Assembly (NCBI RefSeq): GCF_001510655.1
Contig: NZ_LMVC01000002.1
Span: forward strand, 331,700-395,699
DNA from: Fictibacillus sp. FJAT-27399
Lineage (GTDB): Bacteria > Bacillota > Bacilli > Bacillales > Fictibacillaceae
Direction: 5' to 3'
Length of the DNA stretch: 64,000 bases
Positions 53,597 to 61,664 of this stretch are shown here, piece after piece; the stretch's first letter is position 1; each line of letters begins with the position of its first letter. A program made the translations under genes and the position numbers. The notes beneath the pieces were generated by a model. That model saw only the letters and a program-made list of their open reading frames with translations, searched no databases and was not told the origin of the DNA.

Positions 53597-53646
53597 TTGT
53601 GCTATAATAGTTACTGTTGAAAATTTCTGATGATTAGGCGGTGTTT

Positions 53647-55539
53647 ATGATGAACAACAACCAAGAGAAGTCCTCATCCTTTGTTCCCTATGTTCCCTCA
53701 TCACGTTCATTGCCGGAACTTACCATGGTTGCTATCATTTTTGGTATTATTTTAGCCATTGTTTTCGGTGCAGCCAATGCGTATTTGGGACTTAAAGTTG
53801 GATTGACTGTTTCTGCTTCTATTCCTGCAGCGGTTATATCCATGGGTGTACTTAGAGGGATTTTCCGAAGAGATTCCATCTTGGAAAACAACATTGTACA
53901 GACTATGACAACCGCAGGGGAAGCGATTGGAGCAGGTGCTGTGTTTACCCTGCCCGCATTCTTCCTGCTGAATATTAATCTTTCTCAGACCGTTATTATT
54001 TTTATCGTACTGACTGGGGGCCTTCTTGGGGTTTTTATGATGGTTCCTTTACGGCAGATGCTCATTGTCAAGGAGCATGGAAATCTTCCTTATCCTGAAG
54101 GAACGGCTTGTGCCGAGGTTCTAAAATCAGGAGAAAAGGGGGGAGCCAATGCCAAAACGGTCGCCATCGGGTTTTTGTTCGGCGGACTTGTAAAGGTTTT
54201 AGGTGACGGTTTCATGCTTTTTAAAACAGAAATCGAAACTCAGGTCGGAAAGCTAAAAAATACGGTAGTTGGTATGGATATCTTCCCGGCATTGCTCGGT
54301 GTGGGCTATATTATCGGTCCACGGATTGCCGGACAGATGCTGGCAGGCGGACTCCTTGCCTGGATCGTGTTAATTCCGGCGATCGCCTTTTTTGGTGCGG
54401 ACAGCACTGCGGCGATCTTCCCTGCGGAAGATCCAATCGGGAAACTTGATGCTTGGGGTATCTGGAACAACTATATTAAGTACATTGGTGCTGGTGCGGT
54501 AGCTGTAGCCGGACTGATTACACTGCTTAAAACGTTGCCGACTCTAATCTCCACAGCATCCAAAACCGTGAAAGGTTTATCAGATGGTGCAACAGGGGGA
54601 AGCATTGAGCGTACAGATAAAGATATGCCGTTCCGTTATGTCATCTTAGGAATTGTTGCGCTAGTGATCATTATTGGTGCAGCACCGATTACAAACGTTG
54701 GATTTATCGGGGCAATCGCTATTGCGATATTTGGCTTCTTGTTTGTTGCCGTAGCTTCAAGAATCGTTGGAATTGTCGGTAGCTCCTCGTCTCCTGTTTC
54801 AGGAATGACGATTGCTACATTATTAATTGTAACCCTTGTTTATAAAGTAACAGGCTTGCATGGTATGGAAGGGATGAAGGCTGCCTTAACGGTTGCGGCT
54901 ATCGTTTGTACAGCTCTTGCTGTTGCAGGCGACATCTCTCAGGATTTAAAAACTGGACATCTTGTCGGCGGAACACCTTGGAAGCAGCAGGTGGCCATGA
55001 TGATCGGTGTTATCGCATCAGGACTTGTGATTGGAGTTATCCTGGTTGTTCTTGATAAATCCTATGGAATGGGTTCACAGCAGCTTCCGGCTCCAAAAGC
55101 TGCGATCATGAAAGTACTTGTTCAAGGAATATTTGGCGGAGATCTGCCATGGAGTTTGATCTTTATCGGTGCAGCTGTAGCCATTGTTATTGAGTTCCTT
55201 GGCCTCAACTCATTAGTTGTTGCTGTCGGTTTATATCTTCCAATTCATGTATCGGCACCGGTCATGTTTGGTGGAGCGGTACGCTGGCTCGTTGATGTGA
55301 AGGCAAAATCAAAAGAAGAACGCCAGGAAAGATCTGATAGAGGTGTTTTGTTTGCCTCAGGGCTGATCGCAGGAGAATCTCTGCTCGGCGTCTTAATCGC
55401 AGTGCTTATCTTCTTTAAGGTCAAAATTCCAACGACACCAATGACGGATAATCGATTAATTCCATTTGTGATCTTCTTGTTCGTTTGCTGGCTGCTCTAT
55501 TGGTTCTCTGCCAGAGCGAAAGTGGATAAAACAAAATAA
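53647..55539 (+). CDS. OPT-family oligopeptide transporter
   Basis: About 630 residues with some 14-16 hydrophobic helices. OPT-family blocks include FGAANAYLGLKVGLTVSASIP, ENNIVQTMTTAGEAIGAGAV, LPYPEGTACAEVL and DISQDLKTGHLVGG. OPT proteins move short peptides or metal-chelate complexes with protons. The bacterial branch is poorly characterised. The RBS AGGCGGTG permits either ATG 53647 or ATG 53650. The stop overlaps the ATG of a PqqD-like gene (TAATG), so the two are coupled. A Spo0A box-like motif lies in the promoter. Confidence 0.88.
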   Translation: MMNNNQEKSSSFVPYVPSSRSLPELTMVAIIFGIILAIVFGAANAYLGLKVGLTVSASIPAAVISMGVLRGIFRRDSILENNIVQTMTTAGEAIGAGAVFTLPAFFLLNINLSQTVIIFIVLTGGLLGVFMMVPLRQMLIVKEHGNLPYPEGTACAEVLKSGEKGGANAKTVAIGFLFGGLVKVLGDGFMLFKTEIETQVGKLKNTVVGMDIFPALLGVGYIIGPRIAGQMLAGGLLAWIVLIPAIAFFGADSTAAIFPAEDPIGKLDAWGIWNNYIKYIGAGAVAVAGLITLLKTLPTLISTASKTVKGLSDGATGGSIERTDKDMPFRYVILGIVALVIIIGAAPITNVGFIGAIAIAIFGFLFVAVASRIVGIVGSSSSPVSGMTIATLLIVTLVYKVTGLHGMEGMKAALTVAAIVCTALAVAGDISQDLKTGHLVGGTPWKQQVAMMIGVIASGLVIGVILVVLDKSYGMGSQQLPAPKAAIMKVLVQGIFGGDLPWSLIFIGAAVAIVIEFLGLNSLVVAVGLYLPIHVSAPVMFGGAVRWLVDVKAKSKEERQERSDRGVLFASGLIAGESLLGVLIAVLIFFKVKIPTTPMTDNRLIPFVIFLFVCWLLYWFSARAKVDKTK

Positions 55540-55904
55540 TGGATCTTTTCATATCACGTAAAAAGACAAAGAAAAACCTTTTAAAGATGATCCCTCAGTT
55601 CAAGCAGGGCATTCATACAGAGACACGGAAGGACGATAAGGTATACCTGATGATTCCCCGGACCAATCCTATAGAAAGGCTGTCTATCCGTTTTTTAAAA
55701 CAGCCTTCGTTCTTTCCGGTCAAGCTCGATGCGCTCGGTACGTTCGTTGCAGCGCAAATCGATGGAACAAAAAAGATCGAGGATATCGCTGCCGGTCTGG
55801 AGAGAGCTTTTGGGGAAGAAGCAGCTCCTGTTGTTCCTAGGCTTGCTAAATTTATTGAAATGCTTGAAATGAACGATTGGATCATCTGGAGAGAAGAGAA
55901 CTAG
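55539..55904 (+). CDS. PqqD/RRE-like protein
   Basis: 121 residues. The C-terminal 80 match the PqqD fold, a winged-helix RiPP recognition element: FPVKLDALGTFVAAQIDGTK, IEDIAAGLERAFGEEA, RLAKFIEMLEMNDWI. The N-terminal 40 are basic and contain no membrane helix. PqqD proteins bind a leader peptide and present it to a modifying enzyme. No radical SAM enzyme or precursor peptide gene is seen nearby. It is translationally coupled to the OPT transporter, so a role in peptide binding at the transporter is a possibility (inference). Confidence 0.82.
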   Translation: MDLFISRKKTKKNLLKMIPQFKQGIHTETRKDDKVYLMIPRTNPIERLSIRFLKQPSFFPVKLDALGTFVAAQIDGTKKIEDIAAGLERAFGEEAAPVVPRLAKFIEMLEMNDWIIWREEN

Positions 55905-55918
55905 ATTTCTCTTCTCTT
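55891..55918 (+). terminator. Terminator overlapping the PqqD-like stop codon
   Basis: GAGAAGAGAA pairs with TTCTCTTCTC over a short loop that contains the TAG, followed by T residues. Confidence 0.8.
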
Positions 55919-55989
55919 TTACTTTTTGCCATGTCTCATATCTTCATCCTTTCATTCATATAAATGAGAAAAAGAAGAGGAGTGAGAAT

Positions 55990-56148
55990 ATGGGTTCCTT
56001 TGTTCTTGTGCTCGTGCCTGTTTTTTTAGTGTGCGGAGGCGCCGCCCTGCTGATCAGTTCTCTCGTAAAATCTGATACCAGTCGCTATGATATCGATAAT
56101 TTGTGGGAAGACCGGGAGTATACATCAGATGACTATAATTTGAAGTAG
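55990..56148 (+). CDS. Small single-helix membrane protein, 52 residues
   Basis: ATG with GAGGAGTGAG upstream. The 52 residues comprise one membrane helix (FVLVLVPVFLVCGGAALLIS) and a polar acidic tail (SDTSRYDIDNLWEDREY). It is likely an N-out or signal-anchor micro-protein. It follows the OPT-PqqD pair with its own RBS and terminator. No family recognised. Confidence 0.65.
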   Translation: MGSFVLVLVPVFLVCGGAALLISSLVKSDTSRYDIDNLWEDREYTSDDYNLK

Positions 56149-56152
56149 AGAG

Positions 56153-56178
56153 AACTCCTTGATAAGAGGAGTTTTTTT
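56153..56178 (+). terminator. Terminator of the 52-residue membrane protein gene
   Basis: AACTCCT/AGGAGTT, 7-base loop, then seven T residues. Confidence 0.85.
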
Positions 56179-56369
56179 CTATAAACTTACAAAACCATGT
56201 AGCCAACAGGCGCGTAATGGGAAATGATGAATTGGTTATTCGAAATATGCCATGAAACTTGAAAAGATGCCGAATTGCTGTTTTAATGGATTAGCAAAAG
56301 GGAACTCAATAACATAGCTGAACGTATGTTTTTTACAGCTTTATGGTTATCAGATAGAGGAGGATTTTT

Positions 56370-57149
56370 TTGGGGAACCGAAAAAAGGTGATTTATACCC
56401 TTAGTGCGGTTGTTGTCGCAGCAGCCGTTCTTTTTATCTTTTATTCTGTAAAAAGTCATGAAAAGAATCAGGGGAATGAACAAAAAAAATCACCAAACAC
56501 ACACATTAAACAACCTAGACCAAAACAAATAAGAATTGTCGCGCTTGGTGACTCTCTGACTTATGGGAGAGGAGATCCTCGGCGTAAAGGGTATATCGGC
56601 TTAGTCAGACAGGGCATGCAAGAGGAATTGAAGCGCCCGGTCGTGCTTAACAACTATGGGATCAGCGGACAGCGGTCTGACCAGCTGTACAAGCAATTAA
56701 GCAATGGAATGGTGTCACGATCCGTGCGCCAGGCGAACTACATCTTCTTGTTTATCGGAACGAACGATTACAGAAAAACGGCGGGGTGGAACTTCAGGAA
56801 TATTAATCAGAAGGAAATGGCGATCGGTCAGAAGGTTCTGTATAGCAATCTGGAGAAGATAACTGCCGAGCTTAGAAATCAGAATAAGAGGGCACATATT
56901 TATATTCTCGGTTTGTATAATCCTTACACGGAAAACTTTTATGATGAGGTATCCTCCCGTGTCATCAAGCGGTGGAACGGATCCATTCAGCAAGTCAGCG
57001 CAGAGACACCGAACTCGACTTACATTTCCACCTATGAACTGTTCGTAGGCATTCAAAAACAGGATTATTTCTCAGATTCCATCCACCCGAATCCGAAAGG
57101 GTATTACCGGATCGCACAGCGGGTGCTCGGTGAACTGAAACTCAGATAA
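56370..57149 (+). CDS. Membrane-anchored SGNH esterase/lipase (YpmR-like)
   Basis: 259 residues. An N-terminal signal anchor (residues 7-26) is followed by a Lys/Gln-rich spacer and an SGNH hydrolase domain: GDSLTYG (Ser62), SGQRSDQL, FIGTNDYR and the C-terminal DSIHPN (Asp/His). The start is TTG behind AGAGGAGGA, which fits the frequent TTG use here. It acts outside the membrane on lipid or acylated wall substrates, as inferred for YpmR-type proteins. It is a single gene with a strong terminator. Confidence 0.88.
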   Translation: MGNRKKVIYTLSAVVVAAAVLFIFYSVKSHEKNQGNEQKKSPNTHIKQPRPKQIRIVALGDSLTYGRGDPRRKGYIGLVRQGMQEELKRPVVLNNYGISGQRSDQLYKQLSNGMVSRSVRQANYIFLFIGTNDYRKTAGWNFRNINQKEMAIGQKVLYSNLEKITAELRNQNKRAHIYILGLYNPYTENFYDEVSSRVIKRWNGSIQQVSAETPNSTYISTYELFVGIQKQDYFSDSIHPNPKGYYRIAQRVLGELKLR

Positions 57150-57163
57150 TATTCTTATCATGC

Positions 57164-57198
57164 AAACCCCCGGACAGGCTTGGCCTGTCCGGGGGTTT
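57164..57198. terminator. Strong terminator-like hairpin after the SGNH gene
   Basis: A perfect 16-bp stem AAACCCCCGGACAGGC and its complement with a 3-base loop. The T tract is only three long. Confidence 0.8.
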
Positions 57199-57353
57199 CT
57201 CGCTAGTAAAGCGCTTAGTATTGAGGGACTTTCTATTATGCATCACATACTGTTGGTAAAAGAGACCCTCAAGTGTTAGGCGAAGATCATGCAAATCCCA
57301 TTCCTCAATAATACTAGCATCATTGACTAGAAGTACTTATCGTTCTTTAAGTA

Positions 57354-57548
57354 TTAACGCTTGATATCGTTTTCAAGCTTGCCATTCATATCAATCATAA
57401 AGCCAATTTCACGGCCAAGGAGCTGGCTTAATTCTTTTGCCTTCTTTTCACTTTCATTCTTGATCTGCTCTATAGTCAACTCACCTTTTAGTCGGGAAGA
57501 TCCTACAATAATACTTAAATCTCCTTTTTCAAAAAAAACAATTCTCAT
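57354..57548 (-). CDS. Small protein of unknown function, 64 residues
   Basis: The ATG is preceded by AGGAGGCAGAACG. The 64 residues start with a beta strand pair (MRIVFFEKGDLSIIVGSSRL) and continue as a charged helix (TIEQIKNESEKKAKELSQLLG) to an Ile-rich end. It is soluble. No family recognised. Confidence 0.6.
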   Translation of the reverse strand: MRIVFFEKGDLSIIVGSSRLKGELTIEQIKNESEKKAKELSQLLGREIGFMIDMNGKLENDIKR

Positions 57549-57850
57549 CGTTCTGCCTCCTATTTAGGAATTTCTGTCTATTCCTTATATATTTCGCCCT
57601 AATTAAAAAAGCTGTCGGGGTAAATCTATGATTTAATTTAGGAGCATGACTCTATTCTTCCCCCAAAGATAAAAAGATAAAAAGATAAAAAGAGATTGGT
57701 AAAATATTTTTAGTTTGTGAATAAAATCCTCATTCGATTTGTCTTTTTCTTATGCTGTCTTTTTTTCTGAATCAACGTAAAATTTTACCTTTCTGTATAA
57801 AAAAGATGGTATCATGATAAATAGGAATTCTTCTGTCAGGGGGAAATAGA
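57549..57850. other. Intergenic region with short tandem repeat
   Basis: AT-rich and gene-free. It holds three 8-base AGATAAAA units at 57667-57690 and, near its end, AT-rich promoter-like sequence before the 57851 gene. Confidence 0.5.
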
Positions 57851-58552
57851 GTGGATCAACTTTGGCAACTGATCGTATTAGTGAGTAAGCTGTTATGGGC
57901 AAAAGCCGCAGCTGGATTTTTTGCGCTGGGCGTGCTGATTGAAGTTTTGTTTCAAAATTTCTGGGTGCAATTTTCAGCTGCGATTATCATCGGGATGTTA
58001 ACCGTGAAAATCATTGAGCTTTCCATCCGTTATTATTATTACCATAACTTTGTGCATCGTAAATTAAAAAACAGCCTTGGTTCGCCGGCGGATTTAGATC
58101 TTTTTCTGCAAACTTCGATGAAACGTGAGATTTCACGGGGACTGCTGCCGAACTTAAACTATTTGCGCAGCCGGTTAATACAGATGAGGCCGACTGAGCT
58201 TCGGCTGTTTCATACGTACTTAAAGACCAACACGAGAACGATGAAGAACGGAAAGGCGGTCGGTTATACCATTGGGATCCTGATCGGATTGTTTACCAGC
58301 ATCGCGATGGATATCCTTCACCTGGAAGGTCTTTCGTTTTCTCAGGAGAGTACAGTAAAAACCGTTCTGCTTCTGCTCGTTTGGTTTGTGATTGCGCATT
58401 TGTGGATGAATAAAAGAATCCGTACATTTGCTCAGCTCGACGGCGTTGTGCTGGCCTGTTTAAATGAAAAGCTTCACGATCCGTTTGAACCGGATGAAGA
58501 ACCGTCTGATGCTCCTTATTTTGAAGGAAAAATGATAAAAGAGCATTCCTGA
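57851..58552 (+). CDS. Membrane protein of unknown function, four helices
   Basis: 233 residues from a GTG behind AGGGGGAAA. Two N-terminal hydrophobic helices (about 6-32 and 37-55) are followed by a basic cytoplasmic segment of about 80 residues rich in Arg and Leu (MKREISRGLLPNLNYLRSRL). Then come two more helices (about 136-155 and 169-186) and an acidic tail. I recognise no family. It ends in a bidirectional terminator shared with the glycosylase gene. Confidence 0.72.
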   Translation: MDQLWQLIVLVSKLLWAKAAAGFFALGVLIEVLFQNFWVQFSAAIIIGMLTVKIIELSIRYYYYHNFVHRKLKNSLGSPADLDLFLQTSMKREISRGLLPNLNYLRSRLIQMRPTELRLFHTYLKTNTRTMKNGKAVGYTIGILIGLFTSIAMDILHLEGLSFSQESTVKTVLLLLVWFVIAHLWMNKRIRTFAQLDGVVLACLNEKLHDPFEPDEEPSDAPYFEGKMIKEHS

Positions 58553-58567
58553 GCGGAATGCTCTTTT
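58537..58567. terminator. Bidirectional terminator between membrane protein and mpg
   Basis: A perfect 13-bp stem AAAAGAGCATTCC and its complement with a 5-base loop that includes the TGA of the plus-strand gene; it overlaps the glycosylase stop by 2 bases. Confidence 0.9.
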
Positions 58568-59180
58568 ATTTTGATACATAGATGTTGTCTTTGATCCAAA
58601 AACGATAAGGATAGTGAACCGCCTCTCCTGCATAATCCACGTTAATCCGCGGACCGGAGACAATGTCTTCTTCAGATAAGGTCTTGTATTCTTTCAGGTA
58701 AAGATGTTCCGCATTGAGTTTCAGCCCGTAGTCGTTTAACGATATTCCCATCGCTTTGCACAGTTTTCCTGGACCGTTTGTCAGTTTTTTTAATTGTCCA
58801 GGTTTCCAGGCTCCGTTTTCCAAGACAGGGATTTTCATGGATCTGCGGTGCATCATTAAGGGAATCCCTTCTTTCGGCTCAAGGGCACGGATCAAGATGG
58901 CTTCAGGCTTATGGAGAGGACCGGAAACAATATTAAAGCATGTATGCATGCCGTAAATGAAGTAAACATAAACATGGCCTGGCTCTGCATACATGATCTC
59001 GGTTCGCGGCGTTCTTTTGCCTCCAAATGAATGGGCGGCCATATCTTCGGGCCCCATGTAGGCTTCTGTTTCTGCGATGATGCCAGAGGCCAGCCCTTCA
59101 TCTGTTTGATGAACCAGTTCCATTCCTAACAATGTTTTAGCGAGCTTTAGTGTAGGGAGTTCAAATAGTTTCTCATTCAT
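58566..59180 (-). CDS. 3-methyladenine DNA glycosylase (AAG/MPG family)
   Basis: 204 residues of the AAG fold. GIIAETEAYMGPEDMAAHSF carries the catalytic Glu (Glu37), and the pocket motif is GHVYVYFIYGMHTCFNIV. NGPGKLCKAMGI completes the family pattern. It excises alkylated bases such as 3-methyladenine and hypoxanthine from DNA. Length and motifs agree with B. subtilis Aag (YxlJ). The gene is single and ends at a shared terminator. Confidence 0.95.
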   Translation of the reverse strand: MNEKLFELPTLKLAKTLLGMELVHQTDEGLASGIIAETEAYMGPEDMAAHSFGGKRTPRTEIMYAEPGHVYVYFIYGMHTCFNIVSGPLHKPEAILIRALEPKEGIPLMMHRRSMKIPVLENGAWKPGQLKKLTNGPGKLCKAMGISLNDYGLKLNAEHLYLKEYKTLSEEDIVSGPRINVDYAGEAVHYPYRFWIKDNIYVSK

Positions 59181-59347
59181 AAGTAATCCTCCAGTACGAA
59201 AAACATATGCTTATCCTTTTTATACCCTTATTTTGAATGGAACCCTGTCGTATCTGCAGGTTTGCAATTGTCAGAATTTTGGGTATGTTTTAAGAAGGAA
59301 GTTAGAGAGCAAGGTAGAATTCTATAGTGTAAAGACGGGAGGCGTTA

Positions 59348-59515
59348 ATGATGGATGGAAAAGTAAAGAAAACGGGCATCTATGAAAACCTTTCGAAACG
59401 ACGCTATGAATATTGGTATGTTAGCAAGTCTGGATTGAAGACAATGGTATCTTGGCTGTGCTGGAGTGCTCCTCAATCCGTAGTGGAGGAATGGAGCAAT
59501 TCGCAGGCTAAATAA
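59348..59515 (+). CDS. Small basic/aromatic protein, 55 residues
   Basis: ATG ATG start with GGGAGGCG upstream. It reads MMDGKVKKTGIYENLSKRRY, then EYWYVSKSGLKTMVSWLCW and a short polar end. It is Trp/Tyr-rich and basic. No family recognised; its strong RBS argues that it is real. Confidence 0.55.
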   Translation: MMDGKVKKTGIYENLSKRRYEYWYVSKSGLKTMVSWLCWSAPQSVVEEWSNSQAK

Positions 59516-59616
59516 TGAGATCCGTTCTATTGAAGGGATTTTTTTGAATCTTGAAAGGAATGCAAAATGCAAAAGCTGGAGAGAACTGTATATAAAAACG
59601 AAAGGATACCTGTTCA

Positions 59617-59799
59617 ATGATGAATGTTCCTCAAGGACAATTGCGTCGGGCGGTTGAAAAACGAAAACAGTTTCTTATCCAGAAGTTGCTTCACCATGGC
59701 TTTATTCTGCAGGAACACCGGCTTTTGCAAGAATTTACATTGTCCGAATTGGAAAGAGAATGGAGTTCCGTTCAGGGCAAAGACAATGTTAGCATGTAA
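59617..59799 (+). CDS. Fur-regulated basic protein A-like (FbpA family)
   Basis: 60 residues: LRRAVEKRKQFLIQKLLHHG then a variable stretch and LQEFTLSELEREW. This matches the short helical FbpA/FbpB-type family (RKQ(Y/F)LI.KL, LT.SELE). In B. subtilis FbpA, FbpB and FbpC help the FsrA small RNA in iron sparing. I see no clear Fur box just upstream, so iron control is not shown here. RBS AAAGGATACC. Confidence 0.75.
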   Translation: MMNVPQGQLRRAVEKRKQFLIQKLLHHGFILQEHRLLQEFTLSELEREWSSVQGKDNVSM

Positions 59800-59876
59800 G
59801 GGCTTTGGAATTACCATATTTTGAACACGCCGTTTTTCCCTTTATCTCTATATAATAGATGGAGGGAGGGATTTCT

Positions 59877-60059
59877 ATGAATCAACTGTGCGAAGCTGAC
59901 AAGCTGTTATTGGCAGATCTTGCGTTAACTCAAAAGTATGCGAAAGAACTGGTTCAATCTGAATTGATGGAAATCGAACTCGGTTTAAGAGAAGCGGAAA
60001 ATGACCGGGTAAAGAAATTGAACGACTTGCTTATGGTATTACATAAAACAGGATATTGA
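59877..60059 (+). CDS. Small helical acidic protein, 60 residues
   Basis: The ATG at 59877, with GGAGGGAGGG upstream, gives a 60-residue all-helical protein (MNQLCEADKLLLADLALTQK, later IELGLREAENDRVKKLNDLL). A longer frame from 59859 lies inside the RBS region. It may be coat-associated or a small regulator; unknown. A terminator follows at once. Confidence 0.6.
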   Translation: MNQLCEADKLLLADLALTQKYAKELVQSELMEIELGLREAENDRVKKLNDLLMVLHKTGY

Positions 60060-60064
60060 AACGA

Positions 60065-60100
60065 AAATAACCCCTTTTTATAAGAGAGGGGTTATTTTTT
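60065..60100. terminator. Bidirectional terminator
   Basis: AAATAACCCCT pairs with AGGGGTTATTT over an 11-base loop; T run on both sides. It ends at the stop codon of the convergent gene. Confidence 0.85.
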
Positions 60101-60311
60101 ATGAATCGAGCAATCCTTTTCGCCGGGCTTCCATTCTCCATTCCGCTTCTTTTACTAATCTTTTAGGAAGCCTGCCTTTGTTTTTTAGAAATGACCAATA
60201 GGTTTTGTACTGTTTGGGCCGCATGTTGGGAGATACTTTTCTTGCATATTCCCACCACGTCAGTTCATTGGATTCTAGCATTATTAAATACAAATCATCT
60301 TCTCTTCTCAT
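60099..60311 (-). CDS. Small basic protein, 70 residues
   Basis: The ATG at 60311 lies 8 bases after AGGAG. The protein is Trp/Tyr/Arg-rich and basic (ELTWWEYARKVSPNMRPKQY, KRLVKEAEWRMEARRKGLLD) and could bind nucleic acid. No family recognised. In-frame GTG at 60320 is too close to the RBS. Confidence 0.6.
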   Translation of the reverse strand: MRREDDLYLIMLESNELTWWEYARKVSPNMRPKQYKTYWSFLKNKGRLPKRLVKEAEWRMEARRKGLLDS

Positions 60312-60536
60312 GCATTTCACTCCTGTTATGCTTTGTTTCTATATCTCTCGCTTAGTATGCACAAATCCATGGATCGTAAATCGTTTCCAACAAATTTAGT
60401 TTATGCAAGGGTATTGAAGCGGTACAGGACAATATGGATTTTTTAATATAGAAGGTATTTTAATCTTGGGGTTGAACTTATTAACTATCGTTTGTGAATC
60501 AACATAAGAAGATGAAAAAGCAAAGGAGGATGAGGA

Positions 60537-60806
60537 ATGGGACATATTGTGACGTTTGCCTCACTTTTAACGCCTCTAGTGACGGGCTTGGTACAGCTGC
60601 TAAAAAGTACTTTCCCTATAAAGAAAAGATTCATTCCATTAAACAGCTTTTTCATTGGAATATTTGTCGGAATCCTTGCTTATCCATTTACCGAAATGAC
60701 GGTTGTTCTTAGAGTATGGTCCGGAGGAATCGCTGGACTTGCCGCTACTGGATTGTATGAACTGGGTAAAAGAAGCTCAGGAAAAGTAAACCGGAAAGCA
60801 GGATAG
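60537..60806 (+). CDS. Phage holin-like protein (A118/HolA type)
   Basis: 89 residues with two membrane helices (about 6-22 and 36-56) and a basic tail, in the order GHIVTFASLLTPLVTGLVQL, TFPIKKRFIPL, GIFVGILAYPF and GIAGLAATGLYELGK. This is the pattern of small holins from Listeria and Bacillus phages. Holins permeabilise the membrane to release endolysin, but no endolysin or other phage gene is near. It may be a domesticated or orphan holin. RBS AAAGGAGGATGAGG is strong, and the gene has its own terminator. Confidence 0.78.
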   Translation: MGHIVTFASLLTPLVTGLVQLLKSTFPIKKRFIPLNSFFIGIFVGILAYPFTEMTVVLRVWSGGIAGLAATGLYELGKRSSGKVNRKAG

Positions 60807-60820
60807 ATCGTCTTGCATGA

Positions 60821-60848
60821 TACGACTATAGCCATAGTCGTATTTTTT
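60821..60848 (+). terminator. Terminator of the holin-like gene
   Basis: TACGACTA/TAGTCGTA, 6-base loop, then seven T residues. Confidence 0.88.
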
Positions 60849-61024
60849 TGTGTGGGAAGATAGATGTGATTTCAGCAAGAATACAAGGATTAGATAAAGA
60901 ATTGAAGAATACTTTAACAACCAAAAATGAAATCGTTTGAAAAAGAGGTTTTCCTTTGACCCATTTAAGGAATGTTTTACTTTAAGTACACATTTTATTA
61001 AAAAATACAGGGTGGTGAACCGAT

Positions 61025-61543
61025 GTGAAGTATTATGCAACCAGTTTTTTAATAGCAATGTTGGCTGTTTTTGCATCTCCAAACTATTTGACAGATTCAC
61101 CTGGTTCTAAAGGTAAGCCGGTATCATTTATGGAACAGCGTGCTCTGGCCGAGGAAACAACAGCTTCTAAACCGGATGCCAAATTATTATCCCAAGAATT
61201 TATTCATAAGCTTACTCCTGAAGTTGATGATCAATATAAAGTGAAAGGTTATTCCAGTAAAGAGGAACTTATTCGTAATTTGAGCCACATCGCTTCTAAA
61301 AAAGTAGCAAGCGATTATGTGAATGGAATGTTCGAAGAAAAAAACGGTAAACTGTATATCATACCTACAGATCTTCCTCCGTGGGTGGAGAAAGACAAAC
61401 CTTATGAGCTGAAGAAATTATCTGATACATCTTATCACCTCATTCAAAAAAATAAGAGTGATTTATATGGGGAGTATAGTATAACACTTGGTTTTGAAAA
61501 AGTTAATAGCCATTGGGTCATTACTTTTGCTTCCGTGACCTGA
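61025..61543 (+). CDS. Secreted protein of unknown function, 172 residues
   Basis: GTG start behind AGGGTGGTGAAC. A signal-like hydrophobic start (residues 5-18) is followed by a polar region and a C-terminal beta-rich half (YGEYSITLGFEKVNSHWVIT). It resembles small Bacillus exported proteins of the DUF3993 kind, but I cannot confirm the family. Function unknown. Confidence 0.7.
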   Translation: MKYYATSFLIAMLAVFASPNYLTDSPGSKGKPVSFMEQRALAEETTASKPDAKLLSQEFIHKLTPEVDDQYKVKGYSSKEELIRNLSHIASKKVASDYVNGMFEEKNGKLYIIPTDLPPWVEKDKPYELKKLSDTSYHLIQKNKSDLYGEYSITLGFEKVNSHWVITFASVT

Positions 61544-61546
61544 TGC

Positions 61547-61580
61547 CAAAAGACGCATGAGATCTCTCATGCGTCTTTTG
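61547..61580. terminator. Strong terminator-like hairpin after secreted protein
   Basis: A perfect 16-bp stem CAAAAGACGCATGAGA and its complement, 2-base loop. Confidence 0.85.
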
Positions 61581-61664
61581 CCATGTTAAGCATATAGTTG
61601 AATTTCTTTCCTATCAAGCATCGCATTCTGATGCTTGAAAGAGACCCTCAAGTTTTTTTCAGGA

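Noticed and set aside
57667-57693. Iteron-like tandem AGATAAAA units as an origin or regulator site
   Set aside because: There are only three short AT-rich units with no replication gene nearby; chance is likely.
57258-61653. 16-base match AAAGAGACCCTCAAGT at 57258 and 61638 as a repeat family
   Set aside because: One exact 16-mer pair in 64 kb can arise by chance, and the flanks do not match.
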